Shown here piece by piece: positions 53,883-62,655 of a stretch of DNA of 64,000 nucleotides. The notes below the pieces were generated by a model, which had not been told where the DNA came from, did no database searches, and saw nothing but the letters and a program-made list of their open reading frames with translations. Positions within the stretch are counted from its first letter, which is position 1. Each line of letters starts with the position of its first letter. The translations under genes and the position numbers were made by a program. Source of the stretch: an uncultured Eubacteriales bacterium. Lineage in GTDB: Bacteria; Bacillota; Clostridia; Oscillospirales; Acutalibacteraceae. Location of the stretch: NCBI GenBank assembly GCA_900315255.1, contig OMYH01000012.1, forward strand, positions 1 through 64,000, read 5' to 3'.

Positions 53883-55274
53883 ATGGCGAACATGACTCCT
53901 GTTAAAACTCCGATGCCCGAACAAGAACCTGATATAAGGAATAAAAATTTTGATGAGGTTGCAAAAGGTTATACCAAAGAAATGGCAATGCTTGAAGCAA
54001 CAAGGTGTATGAATTGCAAGAACAGACCTTGTGTAAGCGGCTGCCCTGTAAATATAGCGATCCCTGATTTTATTGCGCAGGTTGTAAAGGGGAATTTTGA
54101 AGAAGCCTATTCTATTATTTCCGAGACAAGCTCTCTTCCGGCTGTTTGCGGCAGAGTCTGTCCCCAGGAAACCCAGTGCGAGTCGAAGTGCGTGAGAGGT
54201 ATAAAGGGAGAGAGTGTCGGTATCGGCAGACTGGAGAGGTTTGTTGCCGACTATCATATGAACCACAGTACCGAAAAACAGAAAAAGCCTGTTTCCAACG
54301 GTCATAAGGTCGCAGTGATCGGCTCAGGTCCTGCAGGTCTGACTTGCGCAGGTTCGCTTGCAAAAATGGGGTATAGCGTCACGGTATTCGAGGCATTCCA
54401 TACCGCAGGCGGCGTTCTGATGTACGGTATACCGGAGTTTAGGCTTCCGAAGGCAATAGTACAAAAAGAGATAGAGGGTCTTAAGACTCTCGGAGTCGAG
54501 ATAAAGACTAATATGGTCATGGGAAAGGTAATGTCGGTCGACGAGCTTTTCGAGGACGGATATGAAGCTGTATTCGTAGGTACGGGTGCAGGACTGCCCA
54601 ACTTTATGGGCATGGAAGGCGAAGGACTGATTGGAGTTTATTCGGCTAATGAATTCCTCACAAGGATCAATCTGATGAAAGCGTACAAGGACGAATACGA
54701 CACACCTATTATCAGACCTAAGAAGGTAGCTGTTGTCGGCGGCGGTAATGTTGCTATGGACGCAGCAAGAAGTGCGCTGCGTCTTGGTGCAGATACTGTT
54801 TATATTGTATACAGACGAAGCGAGGAAGAAATGCCTGCACGTAACGAGGAGATCCACCACGCTAAAGAAGAGGGCGTGAATTTCAAGCTGCTCAATAATC
54901 CTGTAAGAGTATTGGGCGATGATAACGGTCATGTGATCGGTCTTGAATGTGTTGAGATGGAGCTTGGTGAACCTGACGCAAGCGGAAGACGCCGCCCCGT
55001 TGCGAAAGAAGGCTCGGAATTCGTGATTGATGTTGACGCTGTCATTATCGCTATCGGCAACGCTCCGAATCCGCTTATACGTTCTACAACAAAAGGTCTT
55101 GAGGCGAATAAAAAAGGTTGTATCATTGTCAACGAAGAAACTATGGCAACTACCAAAGACGGTGTTTATGCCGGTGGTGACGCCGTAACCGGCGCTTCAA
55201 CTGTCATCAAAGCTATGGGCGCAGGAAGAATGGCGGCGCACTCAATCGATGAATATATCAAGAATAAGAATTGA
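53883..55274 (+). CDS. nfnB: NfnB-type NADPH-dependent oxidoreductase (glutamate synthase small-subunit family)
   Basis: 463 residues from ATG 53883, ribosome site GAGGTGAA in the nfnA end. The N-terminal Cys-rich region (EATRCMNCKNRPCVSGCPVN, RVCPQETQCESKC) holds two [4Fe-4S] clusters. The first nucleotide fold is VAVIGSGPAGLTCAGSLAKM with GGVLMYGIPEFRLP; the second is VAVVGGGNVAMDAARSALRL. ATTKDGVYAGGDAVTGASTV is the family C-terminal motif. The same family includes GltD, but pairing with NfnA and the absence of GltB favour NfnB. Confidence 0.9.
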   Translation: MANMTPVKTPMPEQEPDIRNKNFDEVAKGYTKEMAMLEATRCMNCKNRPCVSGCPVNIAIPDFIAQVVKGNFEEAYSIISETSSLPAVCGRVCPQETQCESKCVRGIKGESVGIGRLERFVADYHMNHSTEKQKKPVSNGHKVAVIGSGPAGLTCAGSLAKMGYSVTVFEAFHTAGGVLMYGIPEFRLPKAIVQKEIEGLKTLGVEIKTNMVMGKVMSVDELFEDGYEAVFVGTGAGLPNFMGMEGEGLIGVYSANEFLTRINLMKAYKDEYDTPIIRPKKVAVVGGGNVAMDAARSALRLGADTVYIVYRRSEEEMPARNEEIHHAKEEGVNFKLLNNPVRVLGDDNGHVIGLECVEMELGEPDASGRRRPVAKEGSEFVIDVDAVIIAIGNAPNPLIRSTTKGLEANKKGCIIVNEETMATTKDGVYAGGDAVTGASTVIKAMGAGRMAAHSIDEYIKNKN

Positions 55275-55307
55275 TTAATTGTTTACGGAAAGGATACAAT
55301 TAATATA

Positions 55308-56621
55308 ATGAAAAAGGCTATTATAACAGTACTTGCGGCGATAGTTGTTTTGGGAACTGCCATTACCGCAGCGGTTATTTATGTACCGAAATCACTCAAT
55401 AAGGCGGAAATAAGCTCCACTGTAAGTACAGTGGAGGCTGCATCGTCGTCTGATACAACAACGAGATCCGCTGTATCATCTTCCGTAGTATCCGAAGCAA
55501 AAACAGCAAGTTCTTCTGCAGCAAGCAGTAACGCTTCATCATCAACTGCAAGTAAAAAGGACTCATCAACAAGCAGCAAAAGCAGTAATAATACTTCGTC
55601 AAAGTCCGTGACAAGTAAAAAAACAAGCAATACGACATCAACAACATCGAGGGCGGCAACATCATCTCAGGTGAAACCTGAACCTGCACCCGAACCGGTC
55701 GTTATGCCTGAGCTTAAAAGTGAAGAGAGGTACGATTATGACGGAACTCTTCTTGCCGAAACAGACACACTCAACGGTGCGAAGGCGGTTGCTCTTACCT
55801 TTGACGACGGCCCGGGAAAATATACGGCAGAGCTGCTTGAAGGTCTGAGGGCACGAGATGTTCGGGCAACATTTTTCATGGTAGGCAGCTGTGTTGATAC
55901 ATACCCCGAGCTATTGCCCATAATGGTTCAGGACGGTCATCAGCTCGGAAATCATACCTACAGTCATCCTTCTATCACTGCGCTTGACGAAAACGGCTGG
56001 AGAAAAGAGATCGAGATTACGGATAATGCTATATATAATGCCTGCGGTCATTATTCTACAGCTTTTCGTCCTCCGTATGGCTCATATACGGAATATCAGG
56101 CAAGATCGATCGATAAAACAGTAACGCTATGGTCAGTAGATACTCTCGATTGGCAGTCGAGAAACAAAGAGAGTATAAAGAAGATCGCATTCAGAGAGAT
56201 CAAAGACGGCAGTATCGTTCTATTCCATGATCTTTACAAAACGAGTGTCGACGCTGCGCTTGAGATCATCGACGAGTTGAAAAGCGAGGGTTACGTTTTC
56301 GTCACGGTTGATCAGCTCCTTACACGATATGGTTACCCTATCTCAAATACAGGGCATTTCGATCAGAAAGCAGTGGGAGATGTCAGGTTCACTGATTCTG
56401 TTGATACCGATACAGAGTCGTATATTTCTGATGATACAGACAGTGATGATTCTGACAAAGAAACGTACACAGATACCGATATCTATACAGAAACCGATAC
56501 AGATACAGATCCGACAGATGATCCCGATGATGATCAGACGACCGATGAAGATACCTATTACGATCCTTATGATTCTGATGAAGAGATCGTTGGGGAAGCG
56601 AAGGGACCTATTGACCCATGA
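55308..56621 (+). CDS. Cell-surface polysaccharide deacetylase (NodB domain, CE4)
   Basis: 437 residues. A membrane anchor or signal (residues 1-27) is followed by a Ser/Thr/Ala stalk (about 30-125). The NodB domain (about 145-350) carries VALTFDDGPGKYTAEL, the metal His pair in LGNHTYSHPSI, RPPYGSY, and DTLDWQSRN. The C-terminal 75 residues are nearly all Asp, Thr, Ser, Glu and Tyr and likely extend or bind cations at the wall. It should remove acetyl groups from peptidoglycan or another glycan, for example to resist lysozyme. It follows nfnB by 33 bases and ends in a terminator. Confidence 0.88.
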   Translation: MKKAIITVLAAIVVLGTAITAAVIYVPKSLNKAEISSTVSTVEAASSSDTTTRSAVSSSVVSEAKTASSSAASSNASSSTASKKDSSTSSKSSNNTSSKSVTSKKTSNTTSTTSRAATSSQVKPEPAPEPVVMPELKSEERYDYDGTLLAETDTLNGAKAVALTFDDGPGKYTAELLEGLRARDVRATFFMVGSCVDTYPELLPIMVQDGHQLGNHTYSHPSITALDENGWRKEIEITDNAIYNACGHYSTAFRPPYGSYTEYQARSIDKTVTLWSVDTLDWQSRNKESIKKIAFREIKDGSIVLFHDLYKTSVDAALEIIDELKSEGYVFVTVDQLLTRYGYPISNTGHFDQKAVGDVRFTDSVDTDTESYISDDTDSDDSDKETYTDTDIYTETDTDTDPTDDPDDDQTTDEDTYYDPYDSDEEIVGEAKGPIDP

Positions 56622-56626
56622 ATAAA

Positions 56627-56657
56627 ACCGACCGTTAATTGCGGTCGGTACTTTTTT
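56627..56657 (+). terminator. Rho-independent terminator after the deacetylase gene
   Basis: ACCGACCG (56627-56634) pairs with CGGTCGGT (56642-56649), then CTTTTTT. Confidence 0.85.
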
Positions 56658-56664
56658 GGTCTGA

Positions 56665-56698
56665 GAAAAAAGTGAGAGCAGATTTATCCGCTCTCACT
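56665..56698 (-). terminator. Rho-independent terminator of the kinase operon (minus strand)
   Basis: On the minus strand AGTGAGAGC pairs perfectly with GCTCTCACT, followed by six T (56670-56665). Confidence 0.87.
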
Positions 56699-56704
56699 AA
56701 ATGA

Positions 56705-59050
56705 TCATAAGATGTCAAGCTTGACCCACATCGCAGGTCTTATTCCGTTGTTGAACGATTTAACCGAGCTTCCGTAGTAATCGACATCTCCGCCGTAGTC
56801 AACATCGGCGGCATAGTTCTGACTGCAGCCCGAAGACCTCAGCCACCACCAACATTTACCGCTGTTGTTGACAAAAAGTCCTTTACTTCGTGCATATCCC
56901 GTAGGCTTTGCCGAACGGTCACGATCGTCTTCAAAGTATTTGTAGACCTCATCTATACTAAGCAGGAAAATGCTATCCTGTGTTATAATTCCGCCTCTCG
57001 TTTCGTATATTGGGTTGACAGGATTAGTGTTGTTTATTGGAATTATTCCCGTCCTCTGCTGCGGATTGAAGGCTGTATTGAGGAAATCCTTGTTAAGCCA
57101 TTTCCTGATTTGACTCTGAACCCATGTCGTGTCATCGCCGCTTTCGTTATATGGCATACTGTCAATACATTTGTCCGCGATCAGAAGTGCGATCTTGTCA
57201 CGAACTTCAAGAACTCTCCACCTGATAGGACCTTTACTCAGCATATTATTGGTGTAATAGCTTCCAAATTCTACCGTGTTGTAGCCCTTAGAGCTTACAA
57301 GGAAAGAAGCAGGCACATCATCATCCTCGGTCAATATCTCGGAGGGGGTAGGCTCCCATGAATCGAATAAGTCATCAATGGATACCCACATCGCAGGTCT
57401 GATAGCATTGATTCCGTGGAATTTATCGCTGCCATAGCTGTCAATATCTCCGCCGTAATCGACATCTGCCGCATAATTGTCATGACTTCCCGGCGAACGC
57501 AGCCACCACCAGCAGCCTCCGTTCTCTGCCACATAAACGCCGCGGCTTACCGCAAGCTCGGTAGGATAGAGTATCCTGTCCTCGTCATTCTTGAAATATG
57601 TATTAGCCTCATAAAGGCTCAGCAGAAATACCCTGTCAACAGTGTTGCTTCCGTTTTCTGTAAGGTATACTGTGTTGTCATTGTTGATAAGCTCTGCCTG
57701 CAGAATGGCGTTTTTCTCTGATTCCTTGAATGCAATGTTGAAGAATTCGTTGTTGAGCCATATTCTCATATACGAGGACTGCCACGGAGCAGGACCTTCG
57801 GATTGGTGATAACTGCCGGCGTCTATTCCGTATACGCTGGTTATCAGCGCTCGCCTTTCCTGAATATCGAGAACACGCCATTCGATCGGTTCCTTGTATC
57901 TGCTGTTACTCATATAGTAATGCCCGAATTCGATGGTACAGCCGACCGTAACATTAAGAGAATCGTCCGCATATCCATCAGTAACTTCGCTGATGTCGTT
58001 TTTGTCGGCTTCGGCATGGTTCTCGCTGTCGTAATTGGGCGCAGGAATGTCATTGATTCTATCGTCGTTATAGTAATCGGTTTTTTCTTCTTTGGGTTTT
58101 ATATCCAGCCTGCTGTTGTATATCAGATCTCCGTTGAGCATTGTCAGATCACGCAGCATTTCATCCATAGTGCGATAGCGTGTTTCTACACTGAACTCAC
58201 ATGCTTTGAGAATGATCCTGGCAAACTCGGGTGACGCATATTTTGGAGGCGGCAGCTTTTCGCCGTTCATTCGCCGGTCAATAGCAGTCTCCATATCTAC
58301 ATTATCGTCTTCAAACGGAAACAAAAGATCATTCATAAATTGATACAGACAAATTCCGAAGGAATAAATATCAGCCTGGCTCGTATAGTTCACATCGACA
58401 TTAGCTTTAGCCATGAATATTTCCGGTGCTAAGTAACCGTGAGTTCCTGCGAATGTCCTTGTAGCGTCCGTTTTCTTTGAAATATTGAAATCGCCGAGCT
58501 TATATAGTCCGAAATCGTCTACAAAGAAATTATCTAATTTTATATCACGGTGTATAACACCAATATCGTGAGCAGTTTTAATTCCGTTTCCGATATTTAA
58601 TGCGAGCTTAACGATATTAGCTTCGGAGTAGTCAAATGTACCGTTGGTCATCTTTTCGGTGACGCTGTTCAGGTACTCCATACGTATCAGATAATAATAT
58701 CCTTCGAAAACTCCGTTTATGTACAGCTCTTTGATATCCTCCTCTTCATATGCTACGATATAAGGAGATTTTCTCAAATTGTACATGATCTCCGCTTCGG
58801 TTTCGGAGTATTCCTTCTTTTGTTCTATATAATGTCTTTTACGTTCCTCATCAATGAAATGCTTTCCGTCGGCGGTGATCGGTTCAATTTTCAGTGCCGC
58901 AATACTTGTACGTCTTGAACTTCTCTTAGCCTCTACCTTATATACCGCACTGAACGCACCCGAGCCTATTTTCTCTTTGATATACCAATTTTCCCACAAG
59001 GGCTGCTTGATCTGTTTTAAGATCTCTTCAATTATATCATTGGTGTTCAT
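56705..59050 (-). CDS. Ser/Thr protein kinase with two C-terminal DUF6273 domains
   Basis: 781 residues from ATG 59050 (AGGGGA upstream; the TTG at 59059 is too close to it). A Hanks-type kinase fills residues about 15-300: IGSGAFSAVYKVEAK, VIHRDIKLDNFFV, LGDFNISKK and GTHGYLAPEIF. After an acidic linker there are two tandem DUF6273-like domains (about 370-570 and 590-781). Each has EWRVLDIQERRALI or RWRVLEVRDKIALL, then CWWWLRSPG or CWWWLRSSG, NYAADVDYGG and IRPAMWV. No membrane helix is visible, so it is cytoplasmic. The DUF6273 pair probably senses or binds a ligand. It is encoded with its PP2C phosphatase 16 bases upstream. Confidence 0.88.
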   Translation of the reverse strand: MNTNDIIEEILKQIKQPLWENWYIKEKIGSGAFSAVYKVEAKRSSRRTSIAALKIEPITADGKHFIDEERKRHYIEQKKEYSETEAEIMYNLRKSPYIVAYEEEDIKELYINGVFEGYYYLIRMEYLNSVTEKMTNGTFDYSEANIVKLALNIGNGIKTAHDIGVIHRDIKLDNFFVDDFGLYKLGDFNISKKTDATRTFAGTHGYLAPEIFMAKANVDVNYTSQADIYSFGICLYQFMNDLLFPFEDDNVDMETAIDRRMNGEKLPPPKYASPEFARIILKACEFSVETRYRTMDEMLRDLTMLNGDLIYNSRLDIKPKEEKTDYYNDDRINDIPAPNYDSENHAEADKNDISEVTDGYADDSLNVTVGCTIEFGHYYMSNSRYKEPIEWRVLDIQERRALITSVYGIDAGSYHQSEGPAPWQSSYMRIWLNNEFFNIAFKESEKNAILQAELINNDNTVYLTENGSNTVDRVFLLSLYEANTYFKNDEDRILYPTELAVSRGVYVAENGGCWWWLRSPGSHDNYAADVDYGGDIDSYGSDKFHGINAIRPAMWVSIDDLFDSWEPTPSEILTEDDDVPASFLVSSKGYNTVEFGSYYTNNMLSKGPIRWRVLEVRDKIALLIADKCIDSMPYNESGDDTTWVQSQIRKWLNKDFLNTAFNPQQRTGIIPINNTNPVNPIYETRGGIITQDSIFLLSIDEVYKYFEDDRDRSAKPTGYARSKGLFVNNSGKCWWWLRSSGCSQNYAADVDYGGDVDYYGSSVKSFNNGIRPAMWVKLDIL

Positions 59051-59066
59051 TTTGCACAATCCCCTG

Positions 59067-59912
59067 TCAAATCTTGATCACAATACAGGTTACGTTATCT
59101 TCTCCTCCGTTTTCAAGTGCTTTATCCACAAGAAGCTGAGCAGGATTATCGCACTCCTGTGAAAGGATCTCTTTTATTTCGTCGTCAGTACACATATCGG
59201 TAAGACCGTCGCTGCATATAAGCACCGTAATATCCGAAGTCTTGATTGGCTTATATGACAGAGATTTCAATCCGACCTCTCTGGAATCCACTCCGATAAA
59301 AGATGTTATCACATGGACGTCACGGCTGTTCTTAGCCTCTTCTTCCGTATAAATATTGGCTTTTATTTTTTTGTTGGCAAGCGTCTGATCCTCTGTGAGC
59401 TGAGTGAGTTCGTCGCCGCGCAGAGAGTAGACCCTGCTGTCGCCGATGTTGAACACGCTGACATATCTCTGATCAGTGCAGACAAGCGCAAGAGTACTTC
59501 CGCTGTGTGAGAGCTTACGCTCCTTTATCATGCGGCATACCCTGTTGTTCGCCTCGCTTGCATATTTATTTACTATCTCGTGCAGCTCGCTTTGAAGTGC
59601 TGACTTTAGTGTAGGCGCAAATTCTGCAAGGGTCTGTGCTGCTATGAGCGAGGCTTCTTCTCCAAGATCTTCTCCGCCCATTCCGTCGCATACCGCAAAC
59701 ACTCTGCGGACGTCAAGCGAGAGCTCTTCTGCTTTGCAGCTGTTTTCCACAGGACTGATGCCAAGCTCGTCTGCATAGTAATTGTCTTCGTTATTGCTGC
59801 GGTAGTACCCAAGATGAGTCGCCACATAAACAGCGGCTGTTTTCGGTTCGGCAGCTTCTGCAGCAGTATGACTTGAGTCTTTTGTTAAATATTTCTGTAA
59901 TGCGTCGTCCAT
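59067..59912 (-). CDS. PP2C-family Ser/Thr protein phosphatase
   Basis: 281 residues. The metal-binding motifs of PP2C are all present: RSNNEDNYYADE, VFAVCDGMGGEDLG, SGSTLALVC, VFNIGDSRVY, ICSDGLTDM and GGEDNVTCIVI. It removes phosphate from proteins phosphorylated by the kinase encoded next in the operon. The N-terminal 25 residues are a flexible leader. A promoter lies about 90 bases upstream. Confidence 0.92.
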   Translation of the reverse strand: MDDALQKYLTKDSSHTAAEAAEPKTAAVYVATHLGYYRSNNEDNYYADELGISPVENSCKAEELSLDVRRVFAVCDGMGGEDLGEEASLIAAQTLAEFAPTLKSALQSELHEIVNKYASEANNRVCRMIKERKLSHSGSTLALVCTDQRYVSVFNIGDSRVYSLRGDELTQLTEDQTLANKKIKANIYTEEEAKNSRDVHVITSFIGVDSREVGLKSLSYKPIKTSDITVLICSDGLTDMCTDDEIKEILSQECDNPAQLLVDKALENGGEDNVTCIVIKI

Positions 59913-60000
59913 AATAATACCTCGTTACGCTTCAGGATAATCGGTCAATGGGTGCCGATTTGTTGTTAATATATATAAAAACATACTTACAACTATACTA

Positions 60001-60030
60001 ATTATAATTCAAACTTGCATATATTGTCAA
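60001..60030 (-). promoter_or_regulatory. Promoter of the PP2C-kinase operon
   Basis: Minus strand: TTGACA (60030-60025), 18-base spacer, TATAAT (60006-60001). Confidence 0.75.
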
Positions 60031-60084
60031 TAGTATAAATAAAACTTGTACAGTAAAGAATATAATAAAAATAAAAATTTGTAT

Positions 60085-60123
60085 AAAAAAGATTGCCGCA
60101 GATCGTACCCGAACGCAGCAATC
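60085..60123 (-). terminator. Terminator of the Rrf2 regulator gene (minus strand)
   Basis: Minus strand GATTGCTGC pairs with GCGGCAATC (one G-U pair), then six T. Confidence 0.8.
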
Positions 60124-60163
60124 GCTTTTCTTTATAATAAATGTCTGTTGATTTGAATCAATG

Positions 60164-60586
60164 TCACGAATTTTCCGTGTGTTTTTGCGAAACAAAATCG
60201 GCAACCGTATAACTGCTTGTATAGCGTCGTATTACTTCGTCAAGCCCTTTCCAGAATTCCAGTGTCCTGCAGTCGGAAGCACGGCTGCATGGTTCACGGT
60301 CTGAATCCAGACAACTGACAGGCGCAAGACCGCCCTCCATGTAGTTAAGTATATCTCCTACGTTGATCTGCTCCGGCTCGCGCGCCAGACGGTAGCCTCC
60401 GCCTTTTCCTCGCAGACCTGTGACGATCTTGTTCGCAACAAGCACTTTAACGATACTTTCAAGATATTTCTCCGAAATATCCTGCCTCTCGGCAATATCC
60501 TTCAGTGTTATATACTTCTCTGAACGGTGTTCGGCCATATCTACAAGAATACGCATAGCGTAACGTCCTCTTGTTGAAATTAACAT
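60164..60586 (-). CDS. iscR: Rrf2 family regulator, IscR-like
   Basis: 140 residues from ATG 60586 behind GGAGGGG; five codons upstream in frame precede that site. The winged helix (MLISTRGRYAMRILVDMAEH, YITLKDIAERQDISEKYLES, LRGKGGGYRLAREPE) is typical. Three Cys with spacing CLDSDREPCSRASDC match the [2Fe-2S] ligands of IscR. It is divergent from iscS-iscU, with both promoters in the shared 250-base gap, so it probably controls them in response to Fe-S status. CymR/SufR-type action is possible. Confidence 0.88.
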   Translation of the reverse strand: MLISTRGRYAMRILVDMAEHRSEKYITLKDIAERQDISEKYLESIVKVLVANKIVTGLRGKGGGYRLAREPEQINVGDILNYMEGGLAPVSCLDSDREPCSRASDCRTLEFWKGLDEVIRRYTSSYTVADFVSQKHTENS

Positions 60587-60607
60587 CGTTATCCCCTCCA
60601 TATTTCT

Positions 60608-60636
60608 ATTATAATTGAACCGTTATTTTATTTCAA
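60608..60636 (-). promoter_or_regulatory. Promoter of the Rrf2 regulator gene
   Basis: Minus strand: TTGAAA (60636-60631), 17-base spacer, TATAAT (60613-60608). Confidence 0.78.
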
Positions 60637-60655
60637 CATTTTTTTGAAATTTATA

Positions 60656-60684
60656 TTGACAAATAGTATTAAAAGGTGTAATAT
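60656..60684 (+). promoter_or_regulatory. Promoter of iscS-iscU
   Basis: TTGACA (60656-60661), 17-base spacer, TAATAT (60679-60684). About 160 bases of leader follow; the two divergent promoters lie 20 bases apart, so one bound regulator could affect both. Confidence 0.8.
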
Positions 60685-60843
60685 AGATTAAGTTAATAAC
60701 ATACTAAATTGATGGGTTTTAGATTGGCGGGATCAATACCGGAACAGGAATAATATTTTCAGAGTATAGAGGGAAAATTATTATATGAAAATTGATCTCC
60801 GGATAATTTAAATCATGAATAATGAAACGAAAGGATTGAAAAT

Positions 60844-62031
60844 ATGCAGATATATGCGGATAATGCGGCTACGACAAAGATGAGCGAAGCGGCAATAAGC
60901 GTAATGACTGATTGCATGCAAAACTGGTACGGAAACCCGTCGAGCCTGTATACGATCGGTCAGAATGCAAAAGAAAAGCTCGAAGAAGCAAGGGAGGAGA
61001 TCGCACAGATCATAAATGCAGCACCGAGAGAGATCATCTTTACATCGGGCGGCAGCGAATCGGACAATCAGGCGATCCTCACCGCTGCGATAAACGGCAG
61101 GAAAAAGGGGAAAAACCATATTATTTCAAGCGCCTTTGAACATCATGCAGTTCTTCATACACTCAAAAAGCTTAAGAAAAACGGCTTTGAGATAACACTG
61201 CTGCCGGTACACGAAAACGGTATAGTTGACATATCGGAGCTTGAGGCGGCAATTTGTGACGACACTTGTCTTGTAACTATCATGACTGCCAATAATGAGA
61301 TAGGAACGATCCAGCCGATAGCGGAGATCGGAGAGATATGCCGCAAACATAATGTTGTGTTCCACACTGATGCAGTGCAGGCGGTCGGTCACTTGCCGAT
61401 CGACGTACAGGCTCAGAATATAGATATGCTCTCGGCTTCCGCTCACAAATTCCACGGACCAAAGGGTGTTGGTTTTCTGTATGTACGCAAAGGAATAATT
61501 GTGCATAACCTGATTGAGGGCGGAGCGCAGGAACGGGGTAAGCGAGCAGGAACAGAGAACCTGCCGGGTATTCTTGCTATGTCGGCAGCGTTAAAGGAAT
61601 CTGTATCAAAAATGGACGAAAACATTGTCCGTATGACAAAGATCAGAGATTATCTTATTGAAGGTCTATCCGAGATTCCACACTGTGCTCTGAACGGCGA
61701 CGCCGGAAAAAGGCTTCCGGGCAACGTTAATTTCAGCTTTGAGGGTATTGAAGGCGAATCTATTCTTATATTGCTTGACCGAAGGGGGATCTCTGCGTCT
61801 TCCGGCAGTGCCTGTACCTCCGGCGCACTCGATCCGAGTCATGTGCTGCTTGCTATCGGACGTATTCACGACGTTGCTCACGGGTCGCTTCGTCTTAGCA
61901 TTGGTGAGGATATGACGATCGAGCAGGCGGATTATATTATCGAAAATGTCAAAGAGATCGTGGCTTATCTGCGCAGCTTCTCACCTGTGTGGAGAGATCT
62001 GAACGAAGGCAAGAGAAAATTCATTTTATAA
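60844..62031 (+). CDS. iscS: Cysteine desulfurase (NifS/IscS)
   Basis: 395 residues. PLP-dependent fold with YADNAATTKMSEAAI at the N-terminus, FTSGGSESDNQAI, FHTDAVQAVGHLPID, the PLP lysine in SASAHKFHGPKGVGF, and the sulfur-carrying Cys in SSGSACTSGALDPS near residue 322. It takes sulfur from cysteine and passes it to IscU. It heads the two-gene operon next to its Rrf2 regulator. Confidence 0.95.
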   Translation: MQIYADNAATTKMSEAAISVMTDCMQNWYGNPSSLYTIGQNAKEKLEEAREEIAQIINAAPREIIFTSGGSESDNQAILTAAINGRKKGKNHIISSAFEHHAVLHTLKKLKKNGFEITLLPVHENGIVDISELEAAICDDTCLVTIMTANNEIGTIQPIAEIGEICRKHNVVFHTDAVQAVGHLPIDVQAQNIDMLSASAHKFHGPKGVGFLYVRKGIIVHNLIEGGAQERGKRAGTENLPGILAMSAALKESVSKMDENIVRMTKIRDYLIEGLSEIPHCALNGDAGKRLPGNVNFSFEGIEGESILILLDRRGISASSGSACTSGALDPSHVLLAIGRIHDVAHGSLRLSIGEDMTIEQADYIIENVKEIVAYLRSFSPVWRDLNEGKRKFIL

Positions 62032-62046
62032 ACAGGAGGATCAGAA

Positions 62047-62421
62047 ATGGCTTTATACAGTGAAAAAGTTATGGATCATTTTTTACACCCCCGCAATGTC
62101 GGAGTGATCGAAAATGCAGACGGAGTGGGCGAGGTCGGCAACGCAAAATGCGGTGACATAATGAAGATTTACCTGAAAATCGAAGATGATATTATCAAGG
62201 ACGTTAAATTTGAAACCTTTGGATGTGCAAGCGCAATTGCTTCAAGCTCAATGGCTACCGAGCTCATCAAGGGTCAGCGTGTTGAAGAGGCAATGACCCT
62301 CACCAATAAAGCAGTAGCCGAGGCCCTCGACGGACTCCCGGACTATAAAATGCATTGCTCAGTTCTGGCAGAAGAAGCTATTCAGGCAGCACTGGAGGAT
62401 TATAAAAAGAAACAATCTTAA
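62047..62421 (+). CDS. iscU: Fe-S cluster scaffold protein (NifU/IscU N-terminal type)
   Basis: 124 residues from ATG 62047 (CAGGAGGA upstream). The three ligand Cys are in NAKCGDIMK, ETFGCASAIASSS and MHCSVLAEEAI. It assembles clusters with sulfur from IscS. Its stop codon (62419-62421) lies within the end of a MITE, so the last residues may have been changed by the insertion. Confidence 0.95.
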   Translation: MALYSEKVMDHFLHPRNVGVIENADGVGEVGNAKCGDIMKIYLKIEDDIIKDVKFETFGCASAIASSSMATELIKGQRVEEAMTLTNKAVAEALDGLPDYKMHCSVLAEEAIQAALEDYKKKQS

Positions 62422-62438
62422 GGAACCACTGATTAAAT
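62418..62438 (+). mobile_element. Solo MITE end
   Basis: TTAAGGAACCACTGATTAAA, identical to the left end of the copy at 21.9 kb, with no matching second end within 300 bases. The sequence after it is unrelated. Confidence 0.75.
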
Positions 62439-62454
62439 TATCATTGAACAATTC

Positions 62455-62487
62455 GACCGAACAACTCTTTGGGCTGTTCGGTCTTTA
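62455..62487 (+). terminator. Rho-independent terminator after iscU
   Basis: GACCGAACA (62455-62463) pairs perfectly with TGTTCGGTC (62475-62483), then TTTATT. Confidence 0.85.
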
Positions 62488-62595
62488 TTGTGTGTTTTTT
62501 TGTCCGGAATTCATTAGAATAACGTCAATCTCAACAAAAAATCATATCTCAATTTGTAACTAATCATCAATCTGCTTTCATTCGTGTTTTTGTTG

Positions 62596-62624
62596 TTGAC
62601 TTTGGTGATTTAAAGTGCTATAAT
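62596..62624 (+). promoter_or_regulatory. Strong promoter with no gene behind it on this strand
   Basis: TTGACT (62596-62601), 17-base spacer, TATAAT (62619-62624). Downstream on the plus strand there is only a hairpin region (GATCC...GGATC at 62650-62667, followed by TTTT) and then the 3' end of the minus-strand amidohydrolase gene. Confidence 0.6.
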
Positions 62625-62655
62625 TATCAGGCGGCAAAAATTGCGGCAGGATCCA

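Noticed and set aside
60685-60843. Riboswitch in the iscS leader
   Set aside because: I find no convincing conserved fold; the long leader with a neighbouring Rrf2 gene is explained by protein regulation.
62418-62438. A complete fourth MITE
   Set aside because: Only one end is present and the following sequence forms the iscU terminator.
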